Part shown: positions 1-6,484 of the stretch, piece after piece
Position numbering within the stretch: position 1 is the stretch's first letter
Layout of the letters: each line of letters begins with the position of its first letter
Assembly (NCBI GenBank): GCA_018400625.1
Contig: JAGYMJ010000254.1
Span: 1 to 7,672 of the forward strand
Direction of reading: 5' to 3'
DNA length: 7,672 bases
DNA from: Planctomycetota bacterium
GTDB lineage: Bacteria > Planctomycetota > Brocadiia > SM23-32
Made by a program: the position numbers and the translations under genes
Notes under the pieces: generated by a model
What the model was told of the DNA's origin: nothing
The model's input: the letters and a program-made list of their open reading frames with translations, nothing else
Database searches by the model: none

Positions 1-41
1 GCACGGTGGTGATGAGGTAACGGGGTTCACTGAATATTTAC
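1..41 (+). repeat. Interspersed repeat, copy A (right end only)
   Basis: Bases 16-41 match the right ends of copies B (3881-3906) and D (7589-7614) at 24 of 26 positions. The last 16 bases, TTCACTGAATATTTAC, are identical in all three. Bases 1-15 carry GGTGGT, which also lies just before the right end of copy B, so they are probably element interior. Any left arm would be outside the window. The copy ends 55 bases before rnfB and points the same way. Its last bases plus the next A (37-42, TTTACA) resemble a -35 hexamer, but I see no well-placed -10 after it. Confidence 0.65.
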
Positions 42-96
42 ATACTTTCTCTACACTAGTGATTGCAATACTATATTTTGAATAGAATTTAATACA

Positions 97-918
97 ATGG
101 GAATATTTATAACTGCAACGGTTGCTATGATTCTTCTTGGGCTGATGTTCGGCGCAGGATTGGCGCTTGCCTCGAGGGTCTTCCAGGTGCAAACAGATGA
201 ACGTACCGAGCAAATACTGGAGGCGCTGCCTGGAACCAATTGCGGAGCTTGCGGGTATGGAGGATGTATGGCGTATGCCCAGGCTGTCGTCAATAATGCT
301 GAAAAAACGAACTTATGTGTTCCCGGCGGTGCGGAGACAGCAAGTCAGGTTGCCGTGATTATGGGGGTGGAAGTGCAGGATGCCGGCCTGAAAAAAAGAG
401 CGATAGTACATTGCCGGGGGAGTGTGGAAAATTGCGACCTTCGTTGCGATTATAGTGGGTTTGAGAATTGCAAAGCTGCACATTTACTTTCGGGCGGGCC
501 TAAATCATGTCTATATGGGTGCCTCGGATATGGTAGCTGTTCTGATGCATGCCCCTTTGATGCGATAACTATGGAGGATGGGCTGCCGGTTATAGACCCT
601 GAAAAATGCACTGCTTGTGGTATATGCGTAAAAACTTGCCCAAGGAATCTTATAAGCTTGTTGGATATGCAGTATTCGACATACCTTGGTTGTTCCACAC
701 GGGATTCAGGAAAATCTGTCAAGCAGACCTGCAAAAAAGGCTGCATAAGCTGCGGTGCCTGTGCCAAAAAAACTCCCGAAGACACCATAGAGATGCAAGA
801 TAATTTGCCGATAATCCATTATGAAAATGTTGAGGACGATATCTCTTACGTGGCGGAAATTTGTCCTATGGATTGTTTTGTCGTCCAAAAATCATCTTCA
901 CACAGTGCATCCACTTGA
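97..918 (+). CDS. rnfB: RnfB, ferredoxin-facing subunit of the Rnf ion-translocating ferredoxin:NAD+ oxidoreductase
   Basis: Rnf couples electron flow between ferredoxin and NAD to Na+ or H+ transport; RnfB is the membrane-anchored polyferredoxin thought to receive electrons from ferredoxin. In the 273 residues, one hydrophobic helix (about 4-26) is the anchor. A 4Fe-4S domain follows (C49, C52, C57, C74 in NCGACGYGGC...C). Next come the RnfB-typical cysteines C106, C113, C125 and two ferredoxin motifs (C138/C142/C148/C152 and C171/C174/C177/C181). The C-terminal pair is degenerate: motif three has C216, C219, C222 but T226 at the fourth place, and motif four keeps only C256-Pro. The ATG at 97 gives the normal RnfB N-terminus, although no clear Shine-Dalgarno precedes it. 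No other rnf gene is visible; in clostridial-type rnfCDGEAB operons rnfB comes last, but repeat copy A sits directly upstream here. The ferredoxin gene downstream is a plausible partner. The family call is secure; the cluster count is inference. Confidence 0.93.
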   Translation: MGIFITATVAMILLGLMFGAGLALASRVFQVQTDERTEQILEALPGTNCGACGYGGCMAYAQAVVNNAEKTNLCVPGGAETASQVAVIMGVEVQDAGLKKRAIVHCRGSVENCDLRCDYSGFENCKAAHLLSGGPKSCLYGCLGYGSCSDACPFDAITMEDGLPVIDPEKCTACGICVKTCPRNLISLLDMQYSTYLGCSTRDSGKSVKQTCKKGCISCGACAKKTPEDTIEMQDNLPIIHYENVEDDISYVAEICPMDCFVVQKSSSHSAST

Positions 919-996
919 AATTAATGCTTAAATACAATATTCTGATGTGGATTAATTTGTTCAGGCAGGAGGTGTTGTTAACCGGTTTCTCATGGA

Positions 997-1139
997 GGCG
1001 CTTAAATGCCGCACAACGGCACAAAATTGTCGATGTGAAGTAATACAGACATTGTTGTCTGTAGCGCCGCAGAGTAGAATCGCGCCGATAGGCGTTCTGT
1101 TTTTCCCGGGCATCAGCCCATGGGGAAACGCGTTTTTTT
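997..1139 (+). promoter_or_regulatory. Candidate structured RNA / leader upstream of the ferredoxin gene
   Basis: The rnfB-ferredoxin gap contains nested complementary segments. GGCGCT (997-1002) pairs with AGCGCC (1063-1068). Inside it are the hairpin TGCCG-CACAA-CGGCA (1007-1021) and an 8-bp stem TACAGACA/TGTCTGTA (1044-1051/1056-1063) with a TTGT loop. Together they would form a three-way junction; A1063 is claimed by two stems, so one end pair must open. Downstream are CGCC-GATA-GGCG (1083-1094) and a terminator-like hairpin. GGCG at 1091-1094 could instead pair with CGCC at 1065-1068, so alternative folds exist. I tested it against the signatures I know for TPP, cobalamin, SAM, FMN, glycine, purine, c-di-GMP and fluoride riboswitches and found no match. 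It could be a cis-regulatory leader, a small RNA ending at the T run, or chance pairing. The pairings are visible; the function is inferred. Confidence 0.35.
1081..1139 (+). terminator. Terminator-like structure just before the ferredoxin start
   Basis: CGCG at 1081-1084 can pair with CGCG at 1129-1132, which is followed directly by seven T (1133-1139). Inside, TTTCCC (1102-1107) pairs with GGGAAA (1123-1128) and encloses GGGC-ATCA-GCCC (1108-1119). CGCC-GATA-GGCG (1083-1094) is an alternative to the outer CGCG stem. A GC-rich hairpin plus a T run only about 30 bases before the ferredoxin ATG could end rnfB transcripts or act as an attenuator for the ferredoxin gene. Confidence 0.5.
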
Positions 1140-1169
1140 GACTGTAAATTTTAATTTTGAGGTGAAATG

Positions 1170-1340
1170 ATGATAGAAGTTAATTCTGACGAATGTACCG
1201 GCTGTGAGTGTTGTGTCGATATTTGTCCTGTAGAAGCGATCACGATGAAGGATAATGTTGCGGTGATTGATCAGGACGAATGTACTGAATGCGGGTCTTG
1301 TATTGATGAATGTCCTGTCGAAGCAATCGAAGAGAGTTAA
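1170..1340 (+). CDS. Small 2[4Fe-4S] ferredoxin, clostridial type
   Basis: This soluble, low-potential electron carrier has 56 residues, the usual size for bacterial two-cluster ferredoxins. Two CxxCxxCxxxCP motifs are complete: C9, C12, C15, C19-Pro and C38, C41, C44, C48-Pro. Each is followed by the typical VEAI. An extra cysteine (C14) lies inside the first motif. The protein is very acidic, as expected for electron-transfer docking. Two ATGs are adjacent (1167 and 1170). GAGG at 1159-1162 lies 4 bases from the first and 7 from the second, which slightly favours 1170; using 1167 adds one Met. The next gene upstream is rnfB, so supplying electrons to Rnf is a reasonable role, but ferredoxins have many partners. 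The terminator-like structure directly upstream suggests separate or attenuated expression. Confidence 0.93.
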   Translation: MIEVNSDECTGCECCVDICPVEAITMKDNVAVIDQDECTECGSCIDECPVEAIEES

Positions 1341-1373
1341 GACATTCGGTATCAGCTGAATTGATGTATTATT

Positions 1374-1424
1374 ACGGCGTAACCTGCGTTATGAGATGTG
1401 CACGGCAGGTTACGCCGTGCTTTT
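1374..1424 (+). terminator. Competing hairpins after the ferredoxin gene, probable terminator
   Basis: A perfect 14-bp inverted repeat pairs ACGGCGTAACCTGC (1374-1387) with 1405-1418 across a 17-base loop. The right arm also belongs to a second perfect hairpin, GCACGGC (1400-1406) with GCCGTGC (1414-1420), loop AGGTTAC, followed immediately by TTTTAT. The two folds exclude each other. The second is a compact intrinsic-terminator shape; the first would sequester it. Position 34 bases past the ferredoxin stop fits a terminator for that gene. An anti-terminator pair controlling the HAD gene downstream is possible but unproven. Confidence 0.6.
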
Positions 1425-1466
1425 ATATAACTGAGCTGAAAAGTTTTTATCGGGTGATAGAGGAAA

Positions 1467-2147
1467 ATGGGGATAGGAGCGGTAATTTTTGATATGGATG
1501 GTGTACTGGTCGATTCGGAACCTTTTATTGCTGAAGCGGCCATTGAAATGTTTGATCGTCGCTATGGTGTTAAGGTTAAAGAGGAGGATTTTCAACCTTT
1601 CATAGGCGCCGGTGAAGACCGATATATCGGTGGTGTGGCGGAAAAGTATGGTGTTGAAATTCTTATGCCTGAAGATAAAGATTGGACATATAAAATATAC
1701 GGCGAAATAATACGTGGAAGGTTGGAAGAGCTGCCCGGCGCCGGAGATTTTATTGATTTTTGCAGGAAGAAGGGACTGAAAACCGCTTTGGCGACAAGTG
1801 CTGACAAGGTGAAAATGGAAGCTAATCTGAATGAGATCGGTATTCCGCTTTCATCTTTTGATGCAGCAGTGAATGGTCTGGAAGTGGAAAAGAAAAAGCC
1901 TTATCCCGATATTTACCTTCAGGCTGCCGAACTGATCCAGACACCGACGAGTCGGTGTCTTGTCGTTGAAGACGCGATCAACGGCGTTATTGCCGCTAAA
2001 AAGGCCGGAGCATTTTGTCTGGGCTTAACATCCGGTTTTTCAGGTGAAGAATTAAAAGAAGCCGGCGCTGATTTTCTGGCCGTTAATCTTAAAGAATTCG
2101 ATCACAATCTTTTGTTTAAACGTGAGTGTTTTGAAACAGGTGAATGA
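1467..2147 (+). CDS. HAD-superfamily hydrolase, beta-phosphoglucomutase/phosphatase-like
   Basis: A 226-residue haloacid-dehalogenase-fold enzyme acting on small phosphorylated metabolites; the substrate cannot be read from sequence. All four HAD motifs are present. Motif I is DMDGVLVDSE with nucleophile D9 and acid/base D11. Motif II is ATSADK (T110/S111). Motif III is K144 in KKKPYPD. Motif IV is VVEDAINGV with E168/D169 for Mg2+. Residues about 17-90 form the helical C1 cap inserted after motif I. DGVLVDSEP together with KKPYPDIY is typical of the beta-phosphoglucomutase/GPH-like subgroup, so phosphoglucomutase, phosphoglycolate phosphatase or another sugar phosphatase are all possible. 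The ATG at 1467 places motif I at the normal distance from the N-terminus and has AGAGG at 1459-1463. The stop overlaps the rnpA start by 4 bases (ATGA), implying translational coupling, although no functional link with RNase P is known to me. Confidence 0.9.
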   Translation: MGIGAVIFDMDGVLVDSEPFIAEAAIEMFDRRYGVKVKEEDFQPFIGAGEDRYIGGVAEKYGVEILMPEDKDWTYKIYGEIIRGRLEELPGAGDFIDFCRKKGLKTALATSADKVKMEANLNEIGIPLSSFDAAVNGLEVEKKKPYPDIYLQAAELIQTPTSRCLVVEDAINGVIAAKKAGAFCLGLTSGFSGEELKEAGADFLAVNLKEFDHNLLFKRECFETGE

Positions 2148-2521
2148 GTGAGTTGAATGCAGCCGATAAACGGAGACTAAAACTGCCCCGCAAGGCCCGT
2201 ATGAGGGACCGGTATGATTTTCAGAGGGTTTATCGCCATGGGCGCCGAGTCGATATATATCCTTTGCGTGTGCGCTGTCTGAAGAAAAGGGGCGGAGACG
2301 AAAGCCGGCTCGGTCTTGCTGTCGGAAAAAAAAATGGTAATGCGGTTGAGCGCAATAGATGGAAGCGGGCCATTCGGGAAGCGTTTCGTCGACATCGCTC
2401 TAAACTGTCTGTTCCATGTGATATGGTTTTTTCCGTGTTCTGGAATGCCAATAAGGAAGAAGATAGTTTGAGAGTAGAGAAGGCCCTTTTGAAAATAATT
2501 TCAATGATTAATTCGGACTAA
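2144..2521 (+). CDS. rnpA: RNase P protein component
   Basis: RnpA binds the RNase P RNA and helps it recognise and cleave the 5' leader of precursor tRNAs. The protein has 125 residues, normal for the family, and is strongly basic. The signature helix is at residues 68-82 (AVERNRWKRAIREAFR), containing the RNR motif. Before it are an N-terminal RDRYDFQRVYRHGRR segment that corresponds to the family's F..V...GRR pattern and the strand LGLAVGKK. The ATG at 2144 overlaps the stop of the HAD gene, with AGGTG just before it; a later Met at residue 20 would cut into the conserved N-terminus. rnpA normally lies after rpmH near yidC and the origin. Here no rpmH precedes it, and the next gene is nusA with its own promoter. 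The identification is secure; the location is unusual. Confidence 0.94.
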   Translation: MSELNAADKRRLKLPRKARMRDRYDFQRVYRHGRRVDIYPLRVRCLKKRGGDESRLGLAVGKKNGNAVERNRWKRAIREAFRRHRSKLSVPCDMVFSVFWNANKEEDSLRVEKALLKIISMINSD

Positions 2522-2532
2522 TTTATAAAAGT

Positions 2533-2561
2533 TTGACAGAAATATTCTCAACCTTTATAAT
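2533..2561 (+). promoter_or_regulatory. Full-consensus sigma-70-type promoter for nusA
   Basis: TTGACA (2533-2538) and TATAAT (2556-2561) are separated by exactly 17 bases, matching the housekeeping-sigma consensus at all twelve positions. It lies in the AT-rich rnpA-nusA gap and points towards nusA. Transcription would begin near 2568, giving a leader of about 80 bases. It should make nusA expression independent of the HAD-rnpA pair. There is no T-run terminator between rnpA and this site, so some read-through is possible. Confidence 0.78.
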
Positions 2562-2650
2562 ACATTCATCATTTGCATTGCTGTTTTTAATGGGATTTTG
2601 TTAATGAGCAGGGGGTGTTAAACCTCTTTTTTAGATATAAAAGGCCAGCT

Positions 2651-3748
2651 ATGAAAAGTAGAGATATACTAAGATTGGTGGATGGGCTTCATCGTAATAA
2701 AGATATTGATTCCGAGATTATATTCAGGGCTATTGAAAGAGCACTGGAGACGGCCGTGTATAAAAACATGGGTAAAGATGAAGAGATCCAGGTAAGTATT
2801 AATCGGGACAGTGGAGATGTCGAAGCCCAGATCGGTGATCGCAAAATAAATCCTGAGCAGTTGGGCAGAATTGCGGCCCAGACTGCTAAGCAGGTTATGA
2901 TGCAGCAGATAAAAGAAGCGGAAGGGGAGATTATTTATCAGGAATATGCCGGGCAGAAAGGGCAGCTTGTTACCGGTATGGTGAAAAGATTCGAGGGGAC
3001 TTCTATCGTTGTGAGCCTGGAGAAGACAGAAGCGGTATTGCCAAAATCGGAACAAATCCCCCGTGAGCATTACCAGCCGGGCGAAAGATTGCGGGGTATT
3101 ATTTTGGATGTGAAAAGATCGGGAAGCGCTGCAACAGTAATCCTTTCAAGGACACATCCCGATTTTGTCAAGGCATTATTTGAAATAGAAGTTCCTGAAG
3201 TGGCTGAAGGGATAGTGGTTATAAAACGTATTGCCCGGGAGCCGGGAGAAAGAACCAAAATTGCAATGGAGAGCAATGAACCGCATGTCGATTGTATCGG
3301 GGCATGTGTTGGGGTCAGGGGAACCCGGATCAGGAGTATAATTGACGAATTGAACGGGGAAAAAATAGATATTGTTCCCTGGCGTGATGCTCCGGAAATG
3401 TTGATTGCCGATAGTCTGAAGCCGGCTGAGATACTTCAAATGACCCTTGAAGAAGGGGATGGCAAAAATCATGCTACAGTGATAGTGCCTAAAGATGAAT
3501 TGGCACTGGCTATAGGTCGCAGAGGGCAAAATGTTCGTTTAGCCGTCAAGCTGACCGGGTGGAATATCGATATACAATCCCCGGATGTTTTGCATGATGA
3601 AACGGAAAGCGCTGAAGAGGATATCTTTAAAGATGAGATAAAAAATGAAACGAAAACAGAGGTATCTATGGATGCCGGATCGGAAGAGCACAATGATGAA
3701 GATGAGAAGGATGAGGCTTCGGAAGAAAACGGCTCTGATGGTTCTTGA
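2651..3748 (+). CDS. nusA: Transcription termination/antitermination factor NusA
   Basis: NusA binds RNA polymerase and nascent RNA, promoting pausing and modulating termination and antitermination. With the ATG at 2651 the protein has 365 residues. The N-terminal RNA-polymerase-binding domain is at about 1-100 (MKSRDILRLVDGLHRNKDID). An S1 domain is at 103-168 and KH1 at about 169-240 (RTKIAMESNE, then VDCIGACVGVRGTRI). KH2 is at about 245-308, ending AIGRRGQNVRLAVKLTGW. A disordered acidic tail (315-365, rich in E and D) follows; there are no C-terminal HhH acidic repeats such as E. coli has, as is usual outside Proteobacteria. A GTG at 2615 in the same frame would add 12 residues, but GGGG abuts it with no spacing. 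The ATG at 2651 has AAGG at a good distance and gives the conserved N-terminus. It has its own strong promoter. rimP does not precede it and no ylxR follows it. Confidence 0.97.
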   Translation: MKSRDILRLVDGLHRNKDIDSEIIFRAIERALETAVYKNMGKDEEIQVSINRDSGDVEAQIGDRKINPEQLGRIAAQTAKQVMMQQIKEAEGEIIYQEYAGQKGQLVTGMVKRFEGTSIVVSLEKTEAVLPKSEQIPREHYQPGERLRGIILDVKRSGSAATVILSRTHPDFVKALFEIEVPEVAEGIVVIKRIAREPGERTKIAMESNEPHVDCIGACVGVRGTRIRSIIDELNGEKIDIVPWRDAPEMLIADSLKPAEILQMTLEEGDGKNHATVIVPKDELALAIGRRGQNVRLAVKLTGWNIDIQSPDVLHDETESAEEDIFKDEIKNETKTEVSMDAGSEEHNDEDEKDEASEENGSDGS

Positions 3749-3823
3749 ATTCCGTTTTTACCTTGCATGAAAGCGTACAAATCAACTGTATTTCACCCCT
3801 GGGCAGAAACGCGGCGGGCGAGG

Positions 3824-3906
3824 CCGGTGGTCGGGTCCATCTGTAGTGCAGAAATACCGCTCCACCGGGACAAGCTCGGTGGTAACGTGTTTCACTGAAT
3901 ATTTAC
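3824..3906 (+). repeat. Interspersed structured repeat, copy B, in the nusA-infB gap
   Basis: The right end (3881-3906) is identical to that of copy D over all 26 bases. The interior is GC-rich and can fold two ways. CCGGTGG (3824-3830) pairs with CCACCGG (3862-3868), extended by CGG/CCG (3832-3834/3857-3859). Alternatively CCACCG (3862-3867) pairs with CGGTGG (3877-3882). The segment CCACCGGGACAAGC contains, in inverted orientation, the GCTTGTCCCGGTG core of copy C. I do not see a convincing left arm matching copies C and D, so the left boundary is uncertain; the GC-rich block may begin near 3796. No gene is visible in the 252-base gap (3749-4000). The element's last bases (TTTACA, 3902-3907) resemble a -35 box 94 bases before infB. 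Confidence 0.65.
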
Positions 3907-4000
3907 AAGCATATTTACTTATACCTTATGCTTAACGTTTCCTCTGTGTCTGCAGAACGAAGAAGCTTTTTAAGGCTAATTTATAATAATTGGATATATA

Positions 4001-6337
4001 ATGTCGGAAAAAATAAAAATATACGAAATAGCTCAGTCAATGAACCTTGGGATTAAGGGGGGAGAACTCGTTGATATTTGTCAACGAGCAGGTTTCACGA
4101 ATGTTACTCACCATGCCAATGCTGTAAGTTTAGAACAGGCTGAAGAAATCAAAAAAGCGGCATTGAGGCTCTACAGGCCCAAGGAAACGGAAACGAAAAA
4201 GCAAAGAAAAGTGCAAAGGATACGTAAAGTCTCTCCTTCGAAAAAGAAAAAGCATGAAAGTCAGAAGGGCAAAGTGAAAAAAATGCCTTCGACGGATCAT
4301 ATCACCCCCGTAGCGCCTCCTAAGCCCAAGGGAAAATTGGGCAAGAAAAAGGAAGAAGAACGACGAAAAAAGGTTGCAAAGCCGAAAAAGAAACTGAAAA
4401 GCGAAGAAAAAACAACGAAGCCGAAACAAACTGGGGCGCAAAAAAGTCGTAAAATGAAAAATGCCCCGGGGAAAAAAGAATCACCGAGAAAAAAAGCACC
4501 AAAAACTCCCAAGGCTCCAAGTAAAAAAAGAACCGTTGTTTTTAAGCAAACTCAAAAGAAACCTGAAAAAAAGAAAATATCCAGAATTGAGGTCACTCTC
4601 CCTATAACTGTAAGGGAAATGTCCGAAAAAATGGGGGTTGGTGCGGGGGAACTTATTAAGAAGTTGATGCTGGAACACCAGATAAGGGCCAACATTAATC
4701 AGGAATTGGAGCGCGAGGTTGTTGAATTACTCGCTCTGGATTACAACATCGAAGTAGATTTTAAGCAAGAAAAAAGTGCAGAAGAATTGCTCGATGAATT
4801 GATTCCTGAAGATAAACCCGAAGAACTCGAGCCGAGACCGCCGATAGTTGCACTTTTGGGGCACGTGGATCATGGAAAAACATCCATTCTCGACCGAATA
4901 AGAAAAGCCCGAGTGGCTGAAGGTGAAGATGGAGGTATCACGCAGGATATCGGCGCATGGCAAGTTGAGCATCAGGGGCAAACTATTACTTTTGTTGATA
5001 CTCCCGGGCACGAGGCTTTTACTGCTATGCGTGCAAGAGGGGCGAACGTTACCGATGTTATTGTGCTTGTTGTGGCTACGGATGACGGCGTGATGGCCCA
5101 GACCGAAGAGGCCATCTCTCACGCCAAGGCGGCAGGGGCGCCCATTGTTGTCGCTCTGAATAAAACGGATAAACCTGATTCCAACCCCATGCGCACTATG
5201 CAGCAATTGTCAGGTTTTGAATTGGTGCCCGAGCGCTGGGGGGGGGAGGTTGGATGTATAGAACTCAGTGCGCTTCAGAATGAGGGGATCAATGAATTAC
5301 TCGAAAGGATCCTTTTGGAAGTGGAATTGATGGAACTGAAAGGCAATCCCAGGAGAAGAGCCGATGGAGTGGTTCTGGAGGCAAAAAAAGAGGAGGGGAT
5401 AGGTGTCGTTGCTCATGTTATAGTGAGAAATGGTGAGTTGAAAAAAGGAGATATCGTTGTTTGCGGTCCCGCTTACGGCAGAATCAGGTTGATGTCGGAT
5501 CAGAGTGGAGACGAAGTCGAAACGGCCGGACCTTCCAGCCCGGCTGCAATAAGCGGCCTGGATGGAGTACCGGAAGAAGGCGAACAGTTTGTGGCTGTGG
5601 AGAGCCTTGATCTGGCGAGGAAGATTGCTGAGGATCGACGACATCAGATGCAGGAAGAGCGGCGCCGCCCGCGCAAGCGTGTTACGCTTGAAAATCTTTA
5701 TGAAAGTATTAAGGCGGATAAAGCCCAAAAATTGCGCCTTATCGTCAAAGCCGATGTCAAAGGCACACTTGATCCCCTTATTTCCAGTCTCGAAGACCTC
5801 AATACGGAGGAAGTGAGCATTGAAGTGCTCCATCGTGGGGTGGGGGCTGTCAACGTCAGCGATGTATTACTGGCCGATGCATCTAATGCAGTCATTTTAG
5901 CCTTTCGTGTCATGACGGAGGAACAGGCCCGGAAATTAGCCCGTGAAAAAGGGATCGACATAGAGTACTTCAGGGTTATCTATCACGTTACAGAAAATAT
6001 TAAAAAAGCCATGGAAGGTATGCTTGCTCCCAAAAAAGAAGAGGTTCGTCTTGGTGTGGCCGAGGTGCGCGCCGTTTTCAATATAAGCAGCGCAGGTAGT
6101 ATAGCCGGCTGTTATGTTCAGAGAGGAAAGATTCAGCGTGGGAGAGGTGCAAGGCTCCAAAGAGATGGTAAGGTCGTATATGAAGGGAAAATCGCTTCAC
6201 TTAAACGTGAAAAAGATGACGTGAGAGAGGTTGAAAAAGGATTTGAGTGCGGGATCGGACTTGAAAAATACGATGATATTAAAGAAGGCGACCTTGTTGA
6301 ATGCTATACCGTCAAAGAGGTTGCAAGGACTCTTTAG
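4001..6337 (+). CDS. infB: Translation initiation factor IF-2
   Basis: IF-2 is a GTPase that places initiator fMet-tRNA on the 30S subunit and promotes 50S joining. The protein has 778 residues. An IF2_N-type domain is at 1-55. A lysine-rich low-complexity linker follows at about 60-192. A second IF2_N domain lies at 197-254. The G domain starts near 278 with G1 GHVDHGKTS (287-295), G2 GITQDIGA (312-319), G3 DTPGHE (333-338), G4 NKTDKP (387-392) and G5 SAL (423-425). Domain II begins near 450, followed by domain III and a complete C-terminal domain (about 665-778) ending [17 protein letters not shown], the fMet-tRNA-binding part. The GTPase is intact. The ATG at 4001 starts with [14 protein letters not shown], a normal IF-2 N-terminus, but only a weak GGA precedes it. 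nusA is upstream and rbfA downstream, in the conserved order, with repeat elements filling both gaps. Confidence 0.99.
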   Translation: MSEKIKIYEIAQSMNLGIKGGELVDICQRAGFTNVTHHANAVSLEQAEEIKKAALRLYRPKETETKKQRKVQRIRKVSPSKKKKHESQKGKVKKMPSTDHITPVAPPKPKGKLGKKKEEERRKKVAKPKKKLKSEEKTTKPKQTGAQKSRKMKNAPGKKESPRKKAPKTPKAPSKKRTVVFKQTQKKPEKKKISRIEVTLPITVREMSEKMGVGAGELIKKLMLEHQIRANINQELEREVVELLALDYNIEVDFKQEKSAEELLDELIPEDKPEELEPRPPIVALLGHVDHGKTSILDRIRKARVAEGEDGGITQDIGAWQVEHQGQTITFVDTPGHEAFTAMRARGANVTDVIVLVVATDDGVMAQTEEAISHAKAAGAPIVVALNKTDKPDSNPMRTMQQLSGFELVPERWGGEVGCIELSALQNEGINELLERILLEVELMELKGNPRRRADGVVLEAKKEEGIGVVAHVIVRNGELKKGDIVVCGPAYGRIRLMSDQSGDEVETAGPSSPAAISGLDGVPEEGEQFVAVESLDLARKIAEDRRHQMQEERRRPRKRVTLENLYESIKADKAQKLRLIVKADVKGTLDPLISSLEDLNTEEVSIEVLHRGVGAVNVSDVLLADASNAVILAFRVMTEEQARKLAREKGIDIEYFRVIYHVTENIKKAMEGMLAPKKEEVRLGVAEVRAVFNISSAGSIAGCYVQRGKIQRGRGARLQRDGKVVYEGKIASLKREKDDVREVEKGFECGIGLEKYDDIKEGDLVECYTVKEVARTL

Positions 6338-6348
6338 TTAAAATACTG

Positions 6349-6472
6349 GTAAGTTCTTAGTGAACACCGTTTTTTGGTGGTCCCTACCGCCGGGCTTGTC
6401 CCGGTGAATGTTATTCGAGAGTGTGCCGAAGCACAGATAATTGATTACCGGGTTAATGTTTTTCACGAATAG
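6349..6472 (+). repeat. Interspersed structured repeat, copy C, filling the infB-rbfA gap
   Basis: The left arm (6349-6371) agrees with the left arm of copy D at 18 of 23 positions, including GTAAGT and AGTGA. The right arm (6451-6472, GGTTAATGTTTTTCACGAAT...) is a degraded version of the right ends of A, B and D. Inside are a 7-bp stem with one G-T pair, CGCCGGG-CTTGT-CCCGGTG (6388-6406), and TGTGC-CGAA-GCACA (6422-6435). The copy starts 11 bases after the infB stop and ends 12 bases before the rbfA ATG, so it makes up nearly the whole gap. The rbfA ribosome-binding site (AGGCGGGG, 6471-6478) overlaps or abuts its right end. The hairpins lack a good T run, so termination is doubtful. Confidence 0.6.
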
Positions 6473-6484
6473 GCGGGGTTGAAA

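Noticed and set aside
861..1043. Open frame of 60 codons crossing the rnfB end
   Set aside because: Its start is inside rnfB in another frame, it has no recognisable protein features, and its second half overlaps the candidate stems. A TTG start at 975 would leave only 22 residues.
992..1141. 49-codon open frame proposed as a gene
   Set aside because: The only strong ribosome-binding site is 17 bases away, the composition looks like translated hairpins, and I recognise no family. Kept as an observation only, not annotated as a gene.
2590..2621. Two tiny open frames (ATG at 2590 and 2604) in the nusA leader
   Set aside because: They have four and five codons, with no clear ribosome-binding sites; expected by chance in AT-rich sequence.
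2615..2650. GTG at 2615 as the nusA start
   Set aside because: GGGG abuts the codon with no spacing, and the extra 12 residues do not belong to the conserved NusA N-terminus, which begins at the ATG at 2651.
3982..3987. TATAAT just upstream of infB
   Set aside because: The position 17 bases upstream reads GAAGAA, not a -35 box, and transcription would start only a few bases before the ATG.
4130..4520. Long reverse-strand frames opposite the IF-2 linker
   Set aside because: They are phenylalanine- and leucine-rich mirrors of lysine codons in infB, without ribosome-binding sites or family features.
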